Notes: a model not told the origin generated them from the letters alone. A stretch of 64,000 nucleotides of DNA from Marinobacterium iners (GCF_017310015.1 NZ_CP022297.1:744001-808000), one strand, 5' to 3'; counted from the first letter of the stretch, positions 1 through 8,895 are shown. Numbers and translations: made by a program.

Positions 1-618
1 ATCGAGATAGCACAGTTGATCACTGAAGATCAGATCGTCCACATAGCCGATCAGATCAAAGTCTGACAGCGCATCAACTCCGGCCGGGCGCCCCCTGCGA
101 TCCAGATACCCCTGCTCACCATAAAGCTGCAGCCTGTAGTGGCACAGCCGCGAAACCACCATCTCGGCATTTCGTGGACGGTCGATTGTAATGGCCAGAT
201 CCGCTTCATGCCGCCCCAGGTTGACCGCACGGGGAAGGGCAAGCAGCTCAACCGTCAACTCCGGATAGCGGCGCTGGAATGCACTCAAAAGCGGCGTGAT
301 AACGTAGGTGCCAAAGCCTTCGGTTACACCGAGTCGGATCTGGCCGCTGACCTGAAGGTTCTGGTCACTGATACTCTCGCTTGCCCCTGTGACCTGGCGA
401 GCCATCTCTTCTGCAAACAGCAGCAGTTGCTCACCGGCGGCGGTTAACCTGTAGCCGTGGGTGCTGCGCTCAAAAAGTTGCGTATTGAGTTCGGTTTCAA
501 AGCGACGGATACGACGTGATACCGTGGAATGGTCTATGGTTAATCGGCGGGCTGCATCGGTCAGCCGATCGGCACGGGCCACTTCTAGAAAGATCTGGAT
601 GTCCTGCCAATTGAGCAT
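1..618 (-). CDS. LysR-family transcriptional regulator (C-terminus beyond left edge)
   Basis: Reading leftward from ATG at 618 the frame stays open to base 1, giving the first 206 residues. Residues 1-60 form a typical LysR winged helix-turn-helix (LNWQDIQIFLEVAR, then a helix containing DHSTVSRRIRRFE). An effector-binding domain of the LysR substrate-binding type begins near residue 90 (QIRLGVTEGFGTYVITPLL). The gene diverges from the dehydrogenase at 765, and a palindrome lies between them, so it probably controls that gene and perhaps the transporter behind it. The inducer cannot be read from the sequence. The C-terminal third is outside the window. Confidence 0.9.
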   Translation of the reverse strand, partial: MLNWQDIQIFLEVARADRLTDAARRLTIDHSTVSRRIRRFETELNTQLFERSTHGYRLTAAGEQLLLFAEEMARQVTGASESISDQNLQVSGQIRLGVTEGFGTYVITPLLSAFQRRYPELTVELLALPRAVNLGRHEADLAITIDRPRNAEMVVSRLCHYRLQLYGEQGYLDRRGRPAGVDALSDFDLIGYVDDLIFSDQLCYLD

Positions 619-630
619 ATGGAATCTTCC

Positions 631-648
631 TTGTGCATTTTTGCACAA
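631..648. promoter_or_regulatory. Candidate LysR operator palindrome
   Basis: TTGTGCA and TGCACAA form a perfect 7-bp inverted repeat around TTTT, and it fits the T-N11-A pattern of LysR-type sites. It lies 12 bp upstream of the regulator's start codon and about 115 bp upstream of the divergent dehydrogenase, as expected for an autoregulated divergent pair. Binding is inferred. Confidence 0.55.
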
Positions 649-764
649 CCAATGTGCTTGGATGGCCGTTGTCTGTCAACTGGATGCGCCGCTAGACTCG
701 AAAGCAGCTGCAGACACTGTTCTGTTTTGCCTGAGTACACAAAAAATATAAGGAGATCAGGTAG

Positions 765-2264
765 ATGTCGGTTCGAGAAATTCCGCTTTTCATTAATGGT
801 CAACCGGTCCGTTCACAGAGCCCAGAGTGGCGCGATGTCATCAACCCGGCCACGCAGGAGGTGGTCGCCCGAGTTCCTTTTGCCACGGTGGATGAAGTTA
901 ATCGTGCGGTAGCTTCAGCCAAGGAGGCGTTCAAAAGCTGGCGCAAGGTGTCGCTGGCTCAGCGCATGCGCATCATGCTGAAATTTCAGGCACTGGTGCG
1001 TGAACATACGCCAGAGCTTGCTGCCTTGATTACCGAAGAGCATGGCAAGACGTTGCCTGACGCCGAAGGTGAAGTGGGGCGTGGTCTTGAAGTTATAGAG
1101 CATGCCTGTTCCATCACCTCACTGCAGTTGGGGGAGATCGCCGAGAATGCCGCCGGAGGCGTGAATGTCTATTCGCTGCAGCAACCGATCGGTGTGGGAG
1201 CTGGCATTACGGCGTTTAACTTCCCTGTGATGTTGCCTTGCTTCATGTTCCCGCTGGCCATCGCCACAGGCAATACCTTCATTCTCAAACCGTCCGAACA
1301 GGACCCGACGTCGACCATGCGTCTGGTTGAGCTGGCGCATGAGGCTGGGATACCAGCTGGCGTATTGAATGTGGTGCACGGTGGTGCCGATGTTGCCAAC
1401 CAGATCTGTGACCATCCTGATATCAAGGCGCTTTCGTTTATCGGCTCCACTCATGTGGGTACTCATATCTACAACCGTGCCGGTGCGGCCGGCAAGCGTG
1501 TGCAGTCCATGATGGGAGCCAAGAACCACTGTGTGATCATGCCGGATGCCAACCGCAGCCAGGCGATCAACAACGTGATCGGTTCCTGCTTCGGTGCGGC
1601 AGGGCAACGCTGCATGGCCAACTCGGTTGTAGTGCTGGTCGGGGAAGCGAAGGAGTGGCTGCCCGAGATGATCGAGCGCTCCAAAGAGATGAAAGTGGGG
1701 CCCGGCACCCAGCGTGATGCCGACCTGGGGCCATTGGTATCGCCACAGGCGCGGGACCGCGTGGTTAGCCTCATCGACGCGGGAGTGGCTGAAGGTGCAA
1801 CTCTGGCACTGGATGGTCGTAACATCAGTGTGGACGGTTATCCTGAAGGCAACTTTGTTGGGCCGACCATTTTCACCGATGTGAAGCCCGAAATGCGCAT
1901 CTACAGTGAAGAGATCTTCGGGCCGGTGATGTGTGTTGTATGCGTTGACACTCTGGATGATGCCATTGAGTTCATCAATGCCAACCCCAACGGCAACGGC
2001 ACCTCCATCTTCACCAGTTCCGGCTGGGCGGCGCGTCGCTACGAGAACGATATCGACGTCGGCCAAGTGGGCATCAATGTGCCGATTCCGGTTCCAGTGG
2101 CCTTCTTCAGTTTTACCGGCTCAAGAGCATCCAAGCTGGGGGATCTTGGCCCCAACGGCAAGCAAGCGATTCAATTCTGGACGCAGACCAAAACCGTGAC
2201 TTCTCGCTGGTTTGAACCTGACAGCGAATCGCTTGGGGTCAATACTACAATTTCCATGAAGTAA
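765..2264 (+). CDS. mmsA: Methylmalonate-semialdehyde dehydrogenase (CoA-acylating)
   Basis: 499 residues, the usual length for CoA-acylating methylmalonate/malonate-semialdehyde dehydrogenases, which convert the semialdehyde with NAD and CoA to propionyl- or acetyl-CoA. An FNFPVM motif near residue 151, the catalytic Cys283 in GQRCMA, and the EEIFGPV segment near residue 385 are all present. The ATG has a good AAGGAG Shine-Dalgarno. It is followed by TRAP transporter genes on the same strand, so it may process the imported compound or a product of it. The exact aldehyde is uncertain because the family also acts in valine, inositol and beta-alanine breakdown. Confidence 0.9.
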   Translation: MSVREIPLFINGQPVRSQSPEWRDVINPATQEVVARVPFATVDEVNRAVASAKEAFKSWRKVSLAQRMRIMLKFQALVREHTPELAALITEEHGKTLPDAEGEVGRGLEVIEHACSITSLQLGEIAENAAGGVNVYSLQQPIGVGAGITAFNFPVMLPCFMFPLAIATGNTFILKPSEQDPTSTMRLVELAHEAGIPAGVLNVVHGGADVANQICDHPDIKALSFIGSTHVGTHIYNRAGAAGKRVQSMMGAKNHCVIMPDANRSQAINNVIGSCFGAAGQRCMANSVVVLVGEAKEWLPEMIERSKEMKVGPGTQRDADLGPLVSPQARDRVVSLIDAGVAEGATLALDGRNISVDGYPEGNFVGPTIFTDVKPEMRIYSEEIFGPVMCVVCVDTLDDAIEFINANPNGNGTSIFTSSGWAARRYENDIDVGQVGINVPIPVPVAFFSFTGSRASKLGDLGPNGKQAIQFWTQTKTVTSRWFEPDSESLGVNTTISMK

Positions 2265-2270
2265 CTGGAG

Positions 2271-2295
2271 TCGCTCCGGTTTTTCACCGGAGCGA
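2271..2295 (+). terminator. Stem-loop after mmsA
   Basis: TCGCTCCGGT and ACCGGAGCGA form a perfect 10-bp stem with a 5-nt loop just after the mmsA stop. There is no T-tract, so it may act as an mRNA 3' end or stability element between mmsA and the transporter rather than a strong terminator. Confidence 0.5.
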
Positions 2296-2343
2296 TACAT
2301 TCAGGTTTCAACCCACGTAATAACAACAACAGGAAGTGAAATC

Positions 2344-3393
2344 ATGAGTCAGTACTCTCGCATGACAACCGCCATCGGCGCTGGTGTGGCAGCACTTGCG
2401 CTTTCAACCACTTTGCAGGCGGCAGGCCCCGCCAAACTGGACGTGGCGAACACCTTCAACACCAATATTTTCATCGGGGAAGGTGCAGTTCGTTTTGCCA
2501 AGGAGCTGGAAACGGTAACCGACGGCAAGGTACAGCTGAAGGTCCACAACCCTGGCGATCTGGTACCCGCGTTTGAAGTGTTCAACGCCGTATCTTCGGG
2601 TGCAATCCCCGCAGGCTGGGACTGGATCGGCTACTGGGCCGGTACGGTACCGGTGACAAATCTCTACGGTGCGTTGCCATTTGGCCCAAGCCCGGAAGCC
2701 TTCATGTCATGGATGTGGGCCGGCGAGGGCACCGAGATTCTGCAAAGTGCCTATGATCAGTACAACGTAAAAGTGCTGCCCTGCTTCATTTCACCGCAGG
2801 AAACCGGTGGCTGGTACAACAAGGAAATCAACGATATCAAGGATTTCGATGGTCTGCGTATCCGTATTTCCGGGTTGGGTGCCAAGGTGTTGAACAAATA
2901 CGGTGCATCCACTCAGCTGATTCCGGGCGGTGAAATCTACCTCGCCCTCGAGCGTGGTCGTATTGATGCCTCCGAGTTTTCGGTACCTCAGGTCGATCAG
3001 TTGATGGGCTTTGAAGAGATTACCAAGTACTACTACTTCCCGGGTTGGCATCAGTCGGCCAGCTGGTTCTCCTTCATTATCAACAAGGATGTCTGGAATC
3101 AGTACGACGAGAAGACCAAGGCACAGTTTGAAACCGCGTGTCGCGCCACCCTGCAATGGGCCATGGCAGAAGCGCCGGCTGAGCAGATCCGTACCATTCG
3201 CAAGCTTGAAGAGAAGGGAATTGAAGTAAAACGTTTCCCGGATCCGGTGCTGGCCGAGTTGCGCAAGGGATGGGATGAAGTCCGCGAAGAAGAGATGAAA
3301 AACAATCCGTTGTTCAAGAAAGCCTATGAGTCGTTGATGGAGCATAGCAAGCTGGTTGATGAGTGGTACGAGCTGCAGGCCATACCGCGCTGA
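2344..3393 (+). CDS. TRAP transporter substrate-binding protein DctP, copy 1
   Basis: 349 residues. A signal peptide covers about residues 1-27 (hydrophobic stretch ending LQAAG), so the protein is periplasmic. The mature part is a DctP-fold solute receptor of the TakP/mannitol-chloroaromatic group, with the hallmark GLGAKVLNKYG and PGGEIYLALERG segments around residues 178-205. This group mostly binds 2-oxo acids and other carboxylates. A second, clearly homologous receptor follows at 3575, with nearly identical C-terminal segments (RKGWDEVREEEM). The ligand cannot be assigned from sequence. Confidence 0.92.
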   Translation: MSQYSRMTTAIGAGVAALALSTTLQAAGPAKLDVANTFNTNIFIGEGAVRFAKELETVTDGKVQLKVHNPGDLVPAFEVFNAVSSGAIPAGWDWIGYWAGTVPVTNLYGALPFGPSPEAFMSWMWAGEGTEILQSAYDQYNVKVLPCFISPQETGGWYNKEINDIKDFDGLRIRISGLGAKVLNKYGASTQLIPGGEIYLALERGRIDASEFSVPQVDQLMGFEEITKYYYFPGWHQSASWFSFIINKDVWNQYDEKTKAQFETACRATLQWAMAEAPAEQIRTIRKLEEKGIEVKRFPDPVLAELRKGWDEVREEEMKNNPLFKKAYESLMEHSKLVDEWYELQAIPR

Positions 3394-3402
3394 TCGGCTA
3401 TC

Positions 3403-3435
3403 GACACGGGCCCGCCTTCGTGGCGGACCCGTGTC
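3403..3435 (+). promoter_or_regulatory. Strong intercistronic hairpin
   Basis: GACACGGG pairs with CCCGTGTC, and an inner CCGCC/GGCGG stem closes a TTCGT loop, with one internal mismatch. It lies 10 bp after the first receptor gene and has no T-tract. Such hairpins commonly stabilise upstream mRNA, so that the binding protein is made in excess over the permeases. Confidence 0.5.
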
Positions 3436-3574
3436 AGTACCTGACAGCCATTCGAACTCTGCACGTCAGCCTATGCCGGCGTGCAGTAGAGGGACAGTCG
3501 TTGCGGATAATGGATATCGTCTTATTGATGAGTGTCATAGTTTGGTCTGACACCCACTGATAGGACTTAACACC

Positions 3575-4615
3575 ATGAAAAATAAAACTAAATCTCTTGC
3601 GGTAGGCGTTTCTGTTTTAGCGATCAGCATGTCGGTGGTGGCGGAAGGTCCGTCCAGACTTGATGTGGCCAGCGGCTATTCACTTCGGAACATGTTTGGT
3701 GCCAGTGCGCAGAACGTGGCTGAGCAGGTTGAGTTGCTCAGTGGCGGCGAGCTGAAGCTGAAAGTCCATGAGCCGGGTGAGCTGGTACCTCCCTTCGAGA
3801 TCCTGAACTCAGTATCCTCCGGAGCGATTCCCGCGGGCTGGAGCAGTATTGCCTATTTTGCCGGCACCTTGCCGATCGCCAACCTGTATGGCGCATTGCC
3901 TTTCAGTCCATCTGCGGAAGCCGTGTTTTCATGGACTGCAGCAGGTGAAGGGCGTGAGCTGCTGCAGAAATCAATGGATAAGTACGGTGTCAAGGTTGTG
4001 CCCTGTTCCTTCCTGCCTCAGGAACCCGGTGGCTGGTTCAACAAGGAAATCAACGGCATTGAGGATTTCAAGGGACTCTCAATGCGAATTTCAGGTCTGG
4101 GAGCCAAGGTGCTTAACAAGTATGGTGCCACAACCCAGCTGATCCCGGGCGGTGAAGTCTATCTGGCACTTGAGCGTGGTCGTGTGGACGCAGCGGAGTT
4201 TTCAATCCCGGCCGTTGACCAGTCCATGGGGCTGCACGAGATCGCCAGCAACTATTACTTCCCGGGTTGGCAGCAGGGTGCCGGCTGGCTTGCCCTCTTG
4301 ATCAATCAGGGCGTGTGGGACAGCTACTCCGAGACACAACAGGCAAGGATAGAAACCGCGTGCAAGGCTAATATCCAGAAGGAGTTTGATGAGGTATTGC
4401 CGGCACAGATCAAGGCACTTCAGGAACTTAGGGATAAAGGGGTCAACGTAAAACGCTTCCCCGAGCCTGTCCTGGCGGAACTTCGCAAAGGCTGGGATGA
4501 AGTGCGGGAAGAAGAGATGCGCAACAACCCGGAATTCAAACAAGCCTATGAGTCGCTCATGCAGCACTCTGCTCTGGTAGATGAATGGTATGAACTCCAG
4601 CAGATATCAAACTGA
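3575..4615 (+). CDS. TRAP transporter substrate-binding protein DctP, copy 2
   Basis: 346 residues with a signal peptide over residues 1-23 (cleavage after SVVA). The fold and motifs match copy 1 (GLGAKVLNKYG, PGGEVYLALERG, RKGWDEVREEEM), so the two arose by tandem duplication. Differences are concentrated in the N-terminal lobe and around residues 215-300, which would alter ligand preference. The 180-bp gap before it contains only the hairpin at 3403. The small permease gene starts inside its 3' end, so this copy is the one translationally coupled to the membrane subunits. Confidence 0.92.
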   Translation: MKNKTKSLAVGVSVLAISMSVVAEGPSRLDVASGYSLRNMFGASAQNVAEQVELLSGGELKLKVHEPGELVPPFEILNSVSSGAIPAGWSSIAYFAGTLPIANLYGALPFSPSAEAVFSWTAAGEGRELLQKSMDKYGVKVVPCSFLPQEPGGWFNKEINGIEDFKGLSMRISGLGAKVLNKYGATTQLIPGGEVYLALERGRVDAAEFSIPAVDQSMGLHEIASNYYFPGWQQGAGWLALLINQGVWDSYSETQQARIETACKANIQKEFDEVLPAQIKALQELRDKGVNVKRFPEPVLAELRKGWDEVREEEMRNNPEFKQAYESLMQHSALVDEWYELQQISN

Positions 4616-5231
4616 TACTCCTCTACCCGGCTGGCGCCTGCAGGGCGCCCGCTGGTGTTCAATCGTTGCCTGCCCCCTGATCGGGGTTGGGCGGTGGCTC
4701 GGTCGGATCAGCAGTTGGCTGGTGCTGGCTGTAATGGTGGCCGTGCTGACAACCGTGGTGATGAATGCCATGGGCATCAATGAACTGATGCGTTGGGATG
4801 GCAAGGTGTTTCTGCTGGGAGAGGCCGTGACCATCAACACGGTCACCGAAATGCAGTGGCACCTGTTCGGCCTGTTGACGTTGATTGGGGCCAGCTATGC
4901 CATGCATGCGGATACACACGTTCGTGTGGATATGCTGCACCATTCCATGTCCCGTACCACCCAACACTGGGTGGAGATTGTGGGGCATACCCTGATGCTG
5001 TTGCCGTTCTGCATTCTGGTGGCCTGGCTGTCACGGCATATGGTGCAGATGTCGTTTATCTCCGGTGAGCAATCCAATTATGGGGGGCTGACGGATCGAT
5101 ATCTGATCAAGGGTGCCTTGCCAGCCGGTCTCATGTTGCTCGCGCTGGGTGCGCTGGGGCAGATATTTGATCGTTTGGCACGGATCATGGACCCGGCACG
5201 TGATGTAGAGGAGAGCTCTGATGCTGGATGA
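4581..5231 (+). CDS. TRAP transporter small permease DctQ
   Basis: 216 residues with four hydrophobic segments (roughly residues 42-65, 88-108, 128-152 and 175-198), the layout of DctQ subunits. The MQWHLFGLLTLIGASYAMHADTHVRVDML block is the DctQ signature region. ATG 4581 overlaps the receptor gene by 35 bp; ATG 4590 is an equally acceptable start. With DctM it forms the membrane half of the importer, which is driven by a sodium gradient in characterised TRAP systems. Confidence 0.88.
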   Translation: MNGMNSSRYQTDTPLPGWRLQGARWCSIVACPLIGVGRWLGRISSWLVLAVMVAVLTTVVMNAMGINELMRWDGKVFLLGEAVTINTVTEMQWHLFGLLTLIGASYAMHADTHVRVDMLHHSMSRTTQHWVEIVGHTLMLLPFCILVAWLSRHMVQMSFISGEQSNYGGLTDRYLIKGALPAGLMLLALGALGQIFDRLARIMDPARDVEESSDAG

Positions 5232-6573
5232 ATATGGCCTGGCCATCGCCATGATTGTGGCGCTGCTGGTGGGAATTTTCAGTGGCTACCCTGTTGCGTT
5301 TCTGCTGGGGGGGCTGGGTATTCTGTTCGCCTTCATTGGCGATATTCCGTTGCCGTTTCTGGGAACGGTTGCTTCCCGCATTTTTGGTGGCGTGATTGAG
5401 AACTGGCTATTGATTGCCATTCCGCTGTTCGTCTTTATGGGACTGATGCTGGAGCGTTCCGGGGTGGCCAAAAACCTCCTGCTGACGCTGCAGCGGCTGT
5501 TCGGTAACGTGCGTGGCGGTCTCGCTGTATCGGTGGCACTGCTCGGGGTTGTGATGGCCGCGAGCACCGGCATTATCGGAGCCTCGGTTGTGATGCTGGG
5601 GCTGCTGGCGCTGCCGGTGATGCTGAAGCAGGGCTACAAACCTGAAATGGCATACGGTGTGGTGGCGGCGTCCGGTACCCTGGGTATTCTGATCCCGCCA
5701 TCGATCATGCTGGTGCTGATGGGTTCCATCATGAACATTTCAGTTGGCGACCTGTTCAAGGCCGCTCTGGTTCCCGGGCTGATGCTGGGCGGACTCTATA
5801 CGCTTTACCTGTTGTCGGCTGCGTACTTTCGCCCGGATTGGGCTCCGTTGGCCCGTGAGGGAGGCGAAGCGCATTTGTCAGAAGATCAGTCCCCGCTTGG
5901 GTTGGCACTTTTGCGTGACTTGTTGGGTCCCGTTGTGCTGATCGTGGCGGTACTGGGTTCGATTATGGCGGGCATTGCGACACCGACGGAAGCCGCTGCC
6001 ATTGGGGCGGCCGGCTCCATGCTGCTCGCTCTCTTCCTGCGACAGCTGAACATGAATACGCTGCGCCACGTATGTCGTTCCACCTCAAAAACCTCGGCTA
6101 TGATCCTGTTCGTGGTGATTGGCGCCACCTGTTTTAGTGTGGTGTTCAAGCGCCTCGGCGGTGCAGACATGATAGAGGAGCTGATCACCGGGACAGGGCT
6201 TGGGCCGTACGGTTTGCTGTTACTGTTGATGGGACTGATCTTCCTGCTGGGTTTTTTCCTGGAATGGATCGAGATCAGTTTCGTGATTCTGCCGTTGCTG
6301 CTGCCGGTGGTCGCCGGGCTCGAATTTGAGGGGCTTAACGGTAGTGCGCTGATGGTATGGTTTGCGATCCTGGTGGCGATTAATTTGCAGACCAGCTTTT
6401 TGACGCCGCCCTTTGGCTACGCGCTGTTCTATCTCAAGGGCATCACGCGGGGGGATGTGAGTATCGGTACCATCTACCGTTCAATCATCCCGTTTGTACT
6501 GCTGCAGCTGGCCGGTCTGGCACTGTGCATTATGTTCCCGTCGATCGTGCTTTGGTTACCGGGACTGAGTTGA
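5221..6573 (+). CDS. TRAP transporter large permease DctM
   Basis: 450 residues and strongly hydrophobic throughout, as expected for the 12-helix DctM translocation subunit. Family segments include GSIMNISVGDLFKAALVPG and the TPTEAAAIGAAG motif near residue 255. The start overlaps the dctQ stop by 11 bp, giving coupled translation. It is the last gene of the mmsA-TRAP cluster and is followed by a hairpin facing the convergent cobW-type gene. Confidence 0.92.
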   Translation: MLDEYGLAIAMIVALLVGIFSGYPVAFLLGGLGILFAFIGDIPLPFLGTVASRIFGGVIENWLLIAIPLFVFMGLMLERSGVAKNLLLTLQRLFGNVRGGLAVSVALLGVVMAASTGIIGASVVMLGLLALPVMLKQGYKPEMAYGVVAASGTLGILIPPSIMLVLMGSIMNISVGDLFKAALVPGLMLGGLYTLYLLSAAYFRPDWAPLAREGGEAHLSEDQSPLGLALLRDLLGPVVLIVAVLGSIMAGIATPTEAAAIGAAGSMLLALFLRQLNMNTLRHVCRSTSKTSAMILFVVIGATCFSVVFKRLGGADMIEELITGTGLGPYGLLLLLMGLIFLLGFFLEWIEISFVILPLLLPVVAGLEFEGLNGSALMVWFAILVAINLQTSFLTPPFGYALFYLKGITRGDVSIGTIYRSIIPFVLLQLAGLALCIMFPSIVLWLPGLS

Positions 6574-6579
6574 AACTGA

Positions 6580-6602
6580 CAGGGCGGGCTGGTCCCGCCC
6601 TG
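6580..6602. terminator. Bidirectional hairpin between dctM and the COG0523 gene
   Basis: CAGGGCGGG and CCCGCCCTG form a perfect 9-bp stem with a 5-nt loop in the short gap between two convergent genes. No long T-tract follows. Confidence 0.6.
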
Positions 6603-6606
6603 CTGT

Positions 6607-7629
6607 CTATTGCAGACAAGCCAACAGGTGTTTTTCCAGCTCGGCACTGTCGATCTGACGGTCGGCGAGTATTTCGATACGTGAGTCTCGGCGCCAGGCC
6701 AGCTCACTGACTTCTGCTGCTTTATCCCCGCGATTGCGGTTGTACCCCACCCATGTATGACCGATCCCCAGTGCAGCCTTGATTCGGGTGGCCTCGCTCA
6801 CACTGTCGAGAAACGTTTGGATGGCTCTGTAATCGAAGCGGTCAGCTGCCGTAAAAACCCAGCCATAACTGAAATAGCCCTCGGCCTGTCCTTGCTTGAA
6901 TAATGGCTGCCGTGGCTGTGGTGACTGTTCCGGCTGTGATATTACCGGTGCCATTAGTGGACTGGCTTTCGCGGATTCGGCATGCGCCTCGGGAAACTGT
7001 GCGCTGAGCTGACCATCGTGAACCAGATCGAGCCAGGCGAGGTCCAGCTGTCCTCTATCAACCGTGAAGACTCCCTGCTTGGGTGGGAACATGTGTTGAG
7101 ACAGTTCCAGTGCTTCCCGCGTCAGGTTGGATTCCGCTAGATCGGTGCGGTTCAGGACAATGACATCGGACAGGTTGAGTTGATCCAGAAACCCCGGCTG
7201 CTGCATTACCTCGGGCTGTGTCAGAACAGCAGGGTCAAGCATGCAAATGATGCTGCGCAGATCGAGTACGTCTGTAAACTGTGCGTTCTGCAAAGTATCG
7301 ACGATACGGGCAGGGTGACCAAGTCCCGTGGGCTCGATCAGTAGCCGGTCCGGCCTTGCTTTGCGCAGAAGTGTTGCCAGGGTGATCGGCAGGCTTGGGC
7401 CCAGTGCGCAGCAGAGGCAACCGCCCGCCAGTTCACGCAGCTCAACGCCATCGGAGTGGGTCACCAAACTGGCGTCGACACCGATCTGGCCAAATTCGTT
7501 GATCAAAACGGCCCAGCGTTCGGAGGGAAGCTTGAGACTCAGCAGGTGATTGATGGCAGTGGTTTTGCCGCTGCCGAGAAACCCGGTGATGATGTTGGTT
7601 GGAACGGAGTGAAGTGGCTGTGCGGGCAC
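6607..7629 (-). CDS. COG0523 (CobW/YjiA-like) G3E GTPase, putative metal chaperone
   Basis: 340 residues. The Walker A GFLGSGKT is at 16-23, NEFG at 44-47, the metal-binding GGCLCC motif at 69-74 and a guanine-specificity NRTD near 158. A CobW C-terminal domain follows after about residue 230. Members insert or deliver metals, often zinc, using GTP. No Zur-like site is visible upstream, so the metal is not assigned. The start is GTG, with its AGGA ribosome site inside a hairpin at 7636-7656. The small protein at 7692 lies just upstream on the same strand. Confidence 0.88.
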   Translation of the reverse strand: MPAQPLHSVPTNIITGFLGSGKTTAINHLLSLKLPSERWAVLINEFGQIGVDASLVTHSDGVELRELAGGCLCCALGPSLPITLATLLRKARPDRLLIEPTGLGHPARIVDTLQNAQFTDVLDLRSIICMLDPAVLTQPEVMQQPGFLDQLNLSDVIVLNRTDLAESNLTREALELSQHMFPPKQGVFTVDRGQLDLAWLDLVHDGQLSAQFPEAHAESAKASPLMAPVISQPEQSPQPRQPLFKQGQAEGYFSYGWVFTAADRFDYRAIQTFLDSVSEATRIKAALGIGHTWVGYNRNRGDKAAEVSELAWRRDSRIEILADRQIDSAELEKHLLACLQ

Positions 7630-7635
7630 AAGAGA

Positions 7636-7656
7636 ATCCTGTCAGTGTTACAGGAT
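7636..7656 (-). promoter_or_regulatory. Hairpin enclosing the ribosome-binding site of the COG0523 gene
   Basis: ATCCTGT and ACAGGAT are a perfect 7-bp inverted repeat with a 7-nt loop. On the minus strand the arm nearest the gene carries the AGGA that serves the GTG start at 7629. Folding would hide the ribosome site, which suggests translational control; this is an inference. Confidence 0.4.
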
Positions 7657-7691
7657 AACAATTGTCTGCCAGCCACTCGGTCCTGACAAGC

Positions 7692-8015
7692 TCAGGCGCA
7701 CACTTTCTCGTGTTTGCGTTTGGCGGCAAGGTAACGGGGGGTTGGGCCCACATCTTCATAAATGGGCTCGTCATCCTCCACCCGAATCACCTTTTTGCCG
7801 GGTTTGTACGGCATATGGGCTTCGATGTCGGTCAGAATCGTGTGCAGAAGGACAGGTGTCAGCTCAGTGATATCCATGCCGTACACTTCCGCCAGTGCCT
7901 GCAGACGAACCAGATCTTCCTGTTCGATCGGCAAGGTGATGGTCTGCAAACGGGAACGGCGATGGGATTCATGTTCAAGCTGCTGCAGCAGTGTGTCGAT
8001 ATGGTTGCCGGGCAT
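7692..8015 (-). CDS. Small conserved protein of unknown function
   Basis: 107 residues, soluble, with no signal peptide or membrane segment. The N-terminal 30 residues are polar and helical. The centre (LPIEQEDLVRLQALAEVYG) resembles a regulator-type helix pair, and the tail is charged (EDDEPIYEDVGPTPRYLAAKRKHEKV). I do not recognise a functional family. It lies 62 bp upstream of the COG0523 GTPase on the same strand and could be co-transcribed with it. Confidence 0.7.
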   Translation of the reverse strand: MPGNHIDTLLQQLEHESHRRSRLQTITLPIEQEDLVRLQALAEVYGMDITELTPVLLHTILTDIEAHMPYKPGKKVIRVEDDEPIYEDVGPTPRYLAAKRKHEKVCA

Positions 8016-8127
8016 GGTGACGCTCCTCAGGCTGAAACTCGACAGAGCCCGCCGTTTCGGTTGCGGCGGGCACCTGCGTTCAGCATAGACGAGCCAGAAT
8101 CAGCCTGCACGGGCAGCAGGCAAAAAA

Positions 8128-8865
8128 TCAGCGCTTGATAAACCCCCGGGATTGCAGGAAGGGCAACATGTGTGGCCGCGCTTCCTTTACCAGCATGCCG
8201 GAAATCTGCTCACTCCAGCTCATTTCCTTATTGCCGCCGGTACGGGTGCGATAGTACTGGCGTACCGTCTCGTCATAGTCACGGATGACAGCCTCGTCCT
8301 GACTGTCATCGTAGCGGTCCTGTTTAAGCACCACTGACAGGGGAAGGCGTGGTTTGACTTCCGGGTTCTGATCGGGTTTGCCCAGGCACAGACCAAATAC
8401 CGGATAGACCAGTTCAGGCAACTCCAGCAATTCGGCCACATCCGCAATCCTGTTGCGCAGGCCGCCAATATAAACACCACCAAGCCCAAGTGACTCGGCT
8501 GCAACGATGACATTCTGTGCAAACAGGGCACAGTCCAGTGAAGCGGTCAGGAATTGCTCGGTATAACCGGACTGCATTTCGGCTTCGTGCATTGAGCAGG
8601 CCAGCTGGTGCCGCTTCATGTCAGCACAGAACACCAGAAACAGAGGGGCTTCCGCTACATAGGCCTGATTACCGGCCATCTCGGCCAGTGCATTGCGCTT
8701 CTCCCCCTGAGAAACTTGAATAACGGTGCAGGCCTGAATGAAGCTGGACGTGGCAGCCGCCTGTCCGGCCTTGATCAATGTTTCCACCGTGGCCTGATCG
8801 ACAGGTTCCGAAGTGAATTTGCGGATGGAGCGGTGAGCATTGAGCAGTTCAATCGTCGGGTTCAT
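8128..8865 (-). CDS. NfsA-like NADPH-dependent nitroreductase/flavin reductase
   Basis: 245 residues, the NfsA/FRP length. The N-terminal HRSIRKF motif (residues 11-17) binds FMN phosphate, and the SLGLGGVYIGGLRN segment in the middle is typical of the oxygen-insensitive NADPH nitroreductase group. These flavoproteins reduce nitroaromatics, quinones or free flavin. The ATG is preceded by GGGAG. It is a single gene. Confidence 0.85.
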   Translation of the reverse strand: MNPTIELLNAHRSIRKFTSEPVDQATVETLIKAGQAAATSSFIQACTVIQVSQGEKRNALAEMAGNQAYVAEAPLFLVFCADMKRHQLACSMHEAEMQSGYTEQFLTASLDCALFAQNVIVAAESLGLGGVYIGGLRNRIADVAELLELPELVYPVFGLCLGKPDQNPEVKPRLPLSVVLKQDRYDDSQDEAVIRDYDETVRQYYRTRTGGNKEMSWSEQISGMLVKEARPHMLPFLQSRGFIKR

Positions 8866-8895
8866 GGCGTTTCTCCCAAAAGATGCGTGGCAGGA

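Noticed and set aside
1119..2066. Minus-strand open frame of 315 codons
   Set aside because: Antisense to the dehydrogenase gene and with biased His/Arg composition.
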